From positions 1 to 64,000 of the forward strand of contig NZ_JABAIL010000004.1 of assembly GCF_012641475.1 (NCBI RefSeq): a stretch of 64,000 nucleotides of DNA, read 5' to 3'. Of this stretch, positions 63,820-64,000 are shown piece after piece; positions within the stretch are counted from its first letter, which is position 1; the number at the start of each line of letters is the position of its first letter. Source of the DNA: Flammeovirga agarivorans. GTDB lineage: Bacteria > Bacteroidota > Bacteroidia > Cytophagales > Flammeovirgaceae. The translations under genes were made by a program, and so were the position numbers. The notes under the pieces were generated by a model, which searched no databases, was not told the origin of the DNA, and saw nothing but the letters and a program-made list of their open reading frames with translations.

Positions 63820-64000
63820 ATGAGTAGATTTATTATTTATGTAATAGGCTTGTGTTTTTGTATGACTTTTTTCGAAGTAAAAGCACAGGAAAATAAAGAA
63901 GAAAAGTTTTTCATAGAAACAGATACTTTGAACTTGACAAAATCAACTCAAATTATCGGTTTACCTATCATTTTTTATACACCAGAAACTAGCTTTGGAG
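63820..64000 (+). CDS. Probable BamA/TamA-like outer-membrane protein, truncated by window end
   Basis: An ATG 2 bp after the upstream stop opens a frame to the edge (60 complete codons). A signal peptide ends at EVKAQ, and the mature start GLPIIFYTPETSFG resembles the beginning of the barrel in Bacteroidota Omp85/D15-like surface antigens (family pattern PxxxYxPETxFG). The remaining 90 percent is outside the window, so the family call is tentative. Confidence 0.6.
   Translation, partial: MSRFIIYVIGLCFCMTFFEVKAQENKEEKFFIETDTLNLTKSTQIIGLPIIFYTPETSFG

Noticed and set aside
1-64000. tRNA, rRNA, transposase, phage, attachment site or integron
   Set aside because: No cloverleaf, conserved rRNA stretch, inverted-repeat-bounded transposase or integrase frame was noticed; a covariance search would be needed to exclude small RNAs.

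Overview
The window looks like chromosomal DNA of a marine, polysaccharide-degrading member of the Bacteroidota, most plausibly Cytophagales of the Flammeovirga type. The reasons are low GC, A/T-rich start regions without Shine-Dalgarno sequences, a few TAnnTTTG-type -7 promoter elements, many short lipoprotein signals ending in SC, a type IX secretion (T9SS) sorting tail on a chitinase, a CarboxypepD_reg/outer-membrane-barrel protein, and a CzcA-TolC fusion. The genus is an inference. I saw no rRNA, tRNA, CRISPR array, transposase, phage gene or plasmid gene.

Layout. 1-6881 (minus) is the N-terminal 2,293 codons of a giant secreted multidomain protein that runs off the left edge. 7174-8863 is a split 5'-nucleotidase: a lipoprotein carrying the C-terminal domain and a Tat-exported metallophosphatase. 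8995-10086 is a flavin monooxygenase-like oxidoreductase. 10219-15878 is a tripartite AcrA/AcrB/OprM-type drug-efflux operon. 16622-21658 is a 1,678-residue chitinase with two GH18 catalytic domains, Ig-like modules, two CBM5/12-like modules and a T9SS tail, behind a long leader. 21828-23908 is a tightly overlapping trio of lipoproteins (YHYH protein, MORN/YwqK-like protein, SCO thioredoxin-fold protein).

24432-31617 holds scattered housekeeping and envelope genes (MOSC protein, D-lactate dehydrogenase, secreted hypotheticals, porin-like and TonB-receptor-like barrels). 31665-36711 (minus) holds a SulP anion transporter, an MsbA-like ABC exporter, a DinB protein and a short Crp/Fnr regulator. 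38277-46100 is a metal-homeostasis region: a His-rich secreted protein, an RND-TolC fusion, a His-rich adaptor, an ECF sigma factor with a small zinc-finger-like partner, and a His-rich periplasmic protein. 46417-51252 holds an LruC-domain lipoprotein, a transglutaminase lipoprotein and a TlpA-like thioredoxin. 51390-53741 is an SbtA-type bicarbonate transporter with a small unknown gene and a divergent LysR regulator. 53795-59625 (minus) holds leuS, a GreA/GreB-C-like protein, an AraC regulator and lysA. The right end has a secreted serpin, a Sel1-repeat protein, an outer-membrane barrel and the start of a probable Omp85-like protein.

Most convergent gene pairs are separated by strong bidirectional intrinsic terminators, so transcription units are easy to delimit. 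The best candidates for under-described biology are the YHYH-MORN-SCO lipoprotein trio, the metal-efflux/ECF/zinc-finger/His-rich neighbourhood, and the SbtA locus with its leader hairpin. All functions are read from translated sequence and motif memory. No searches were run.
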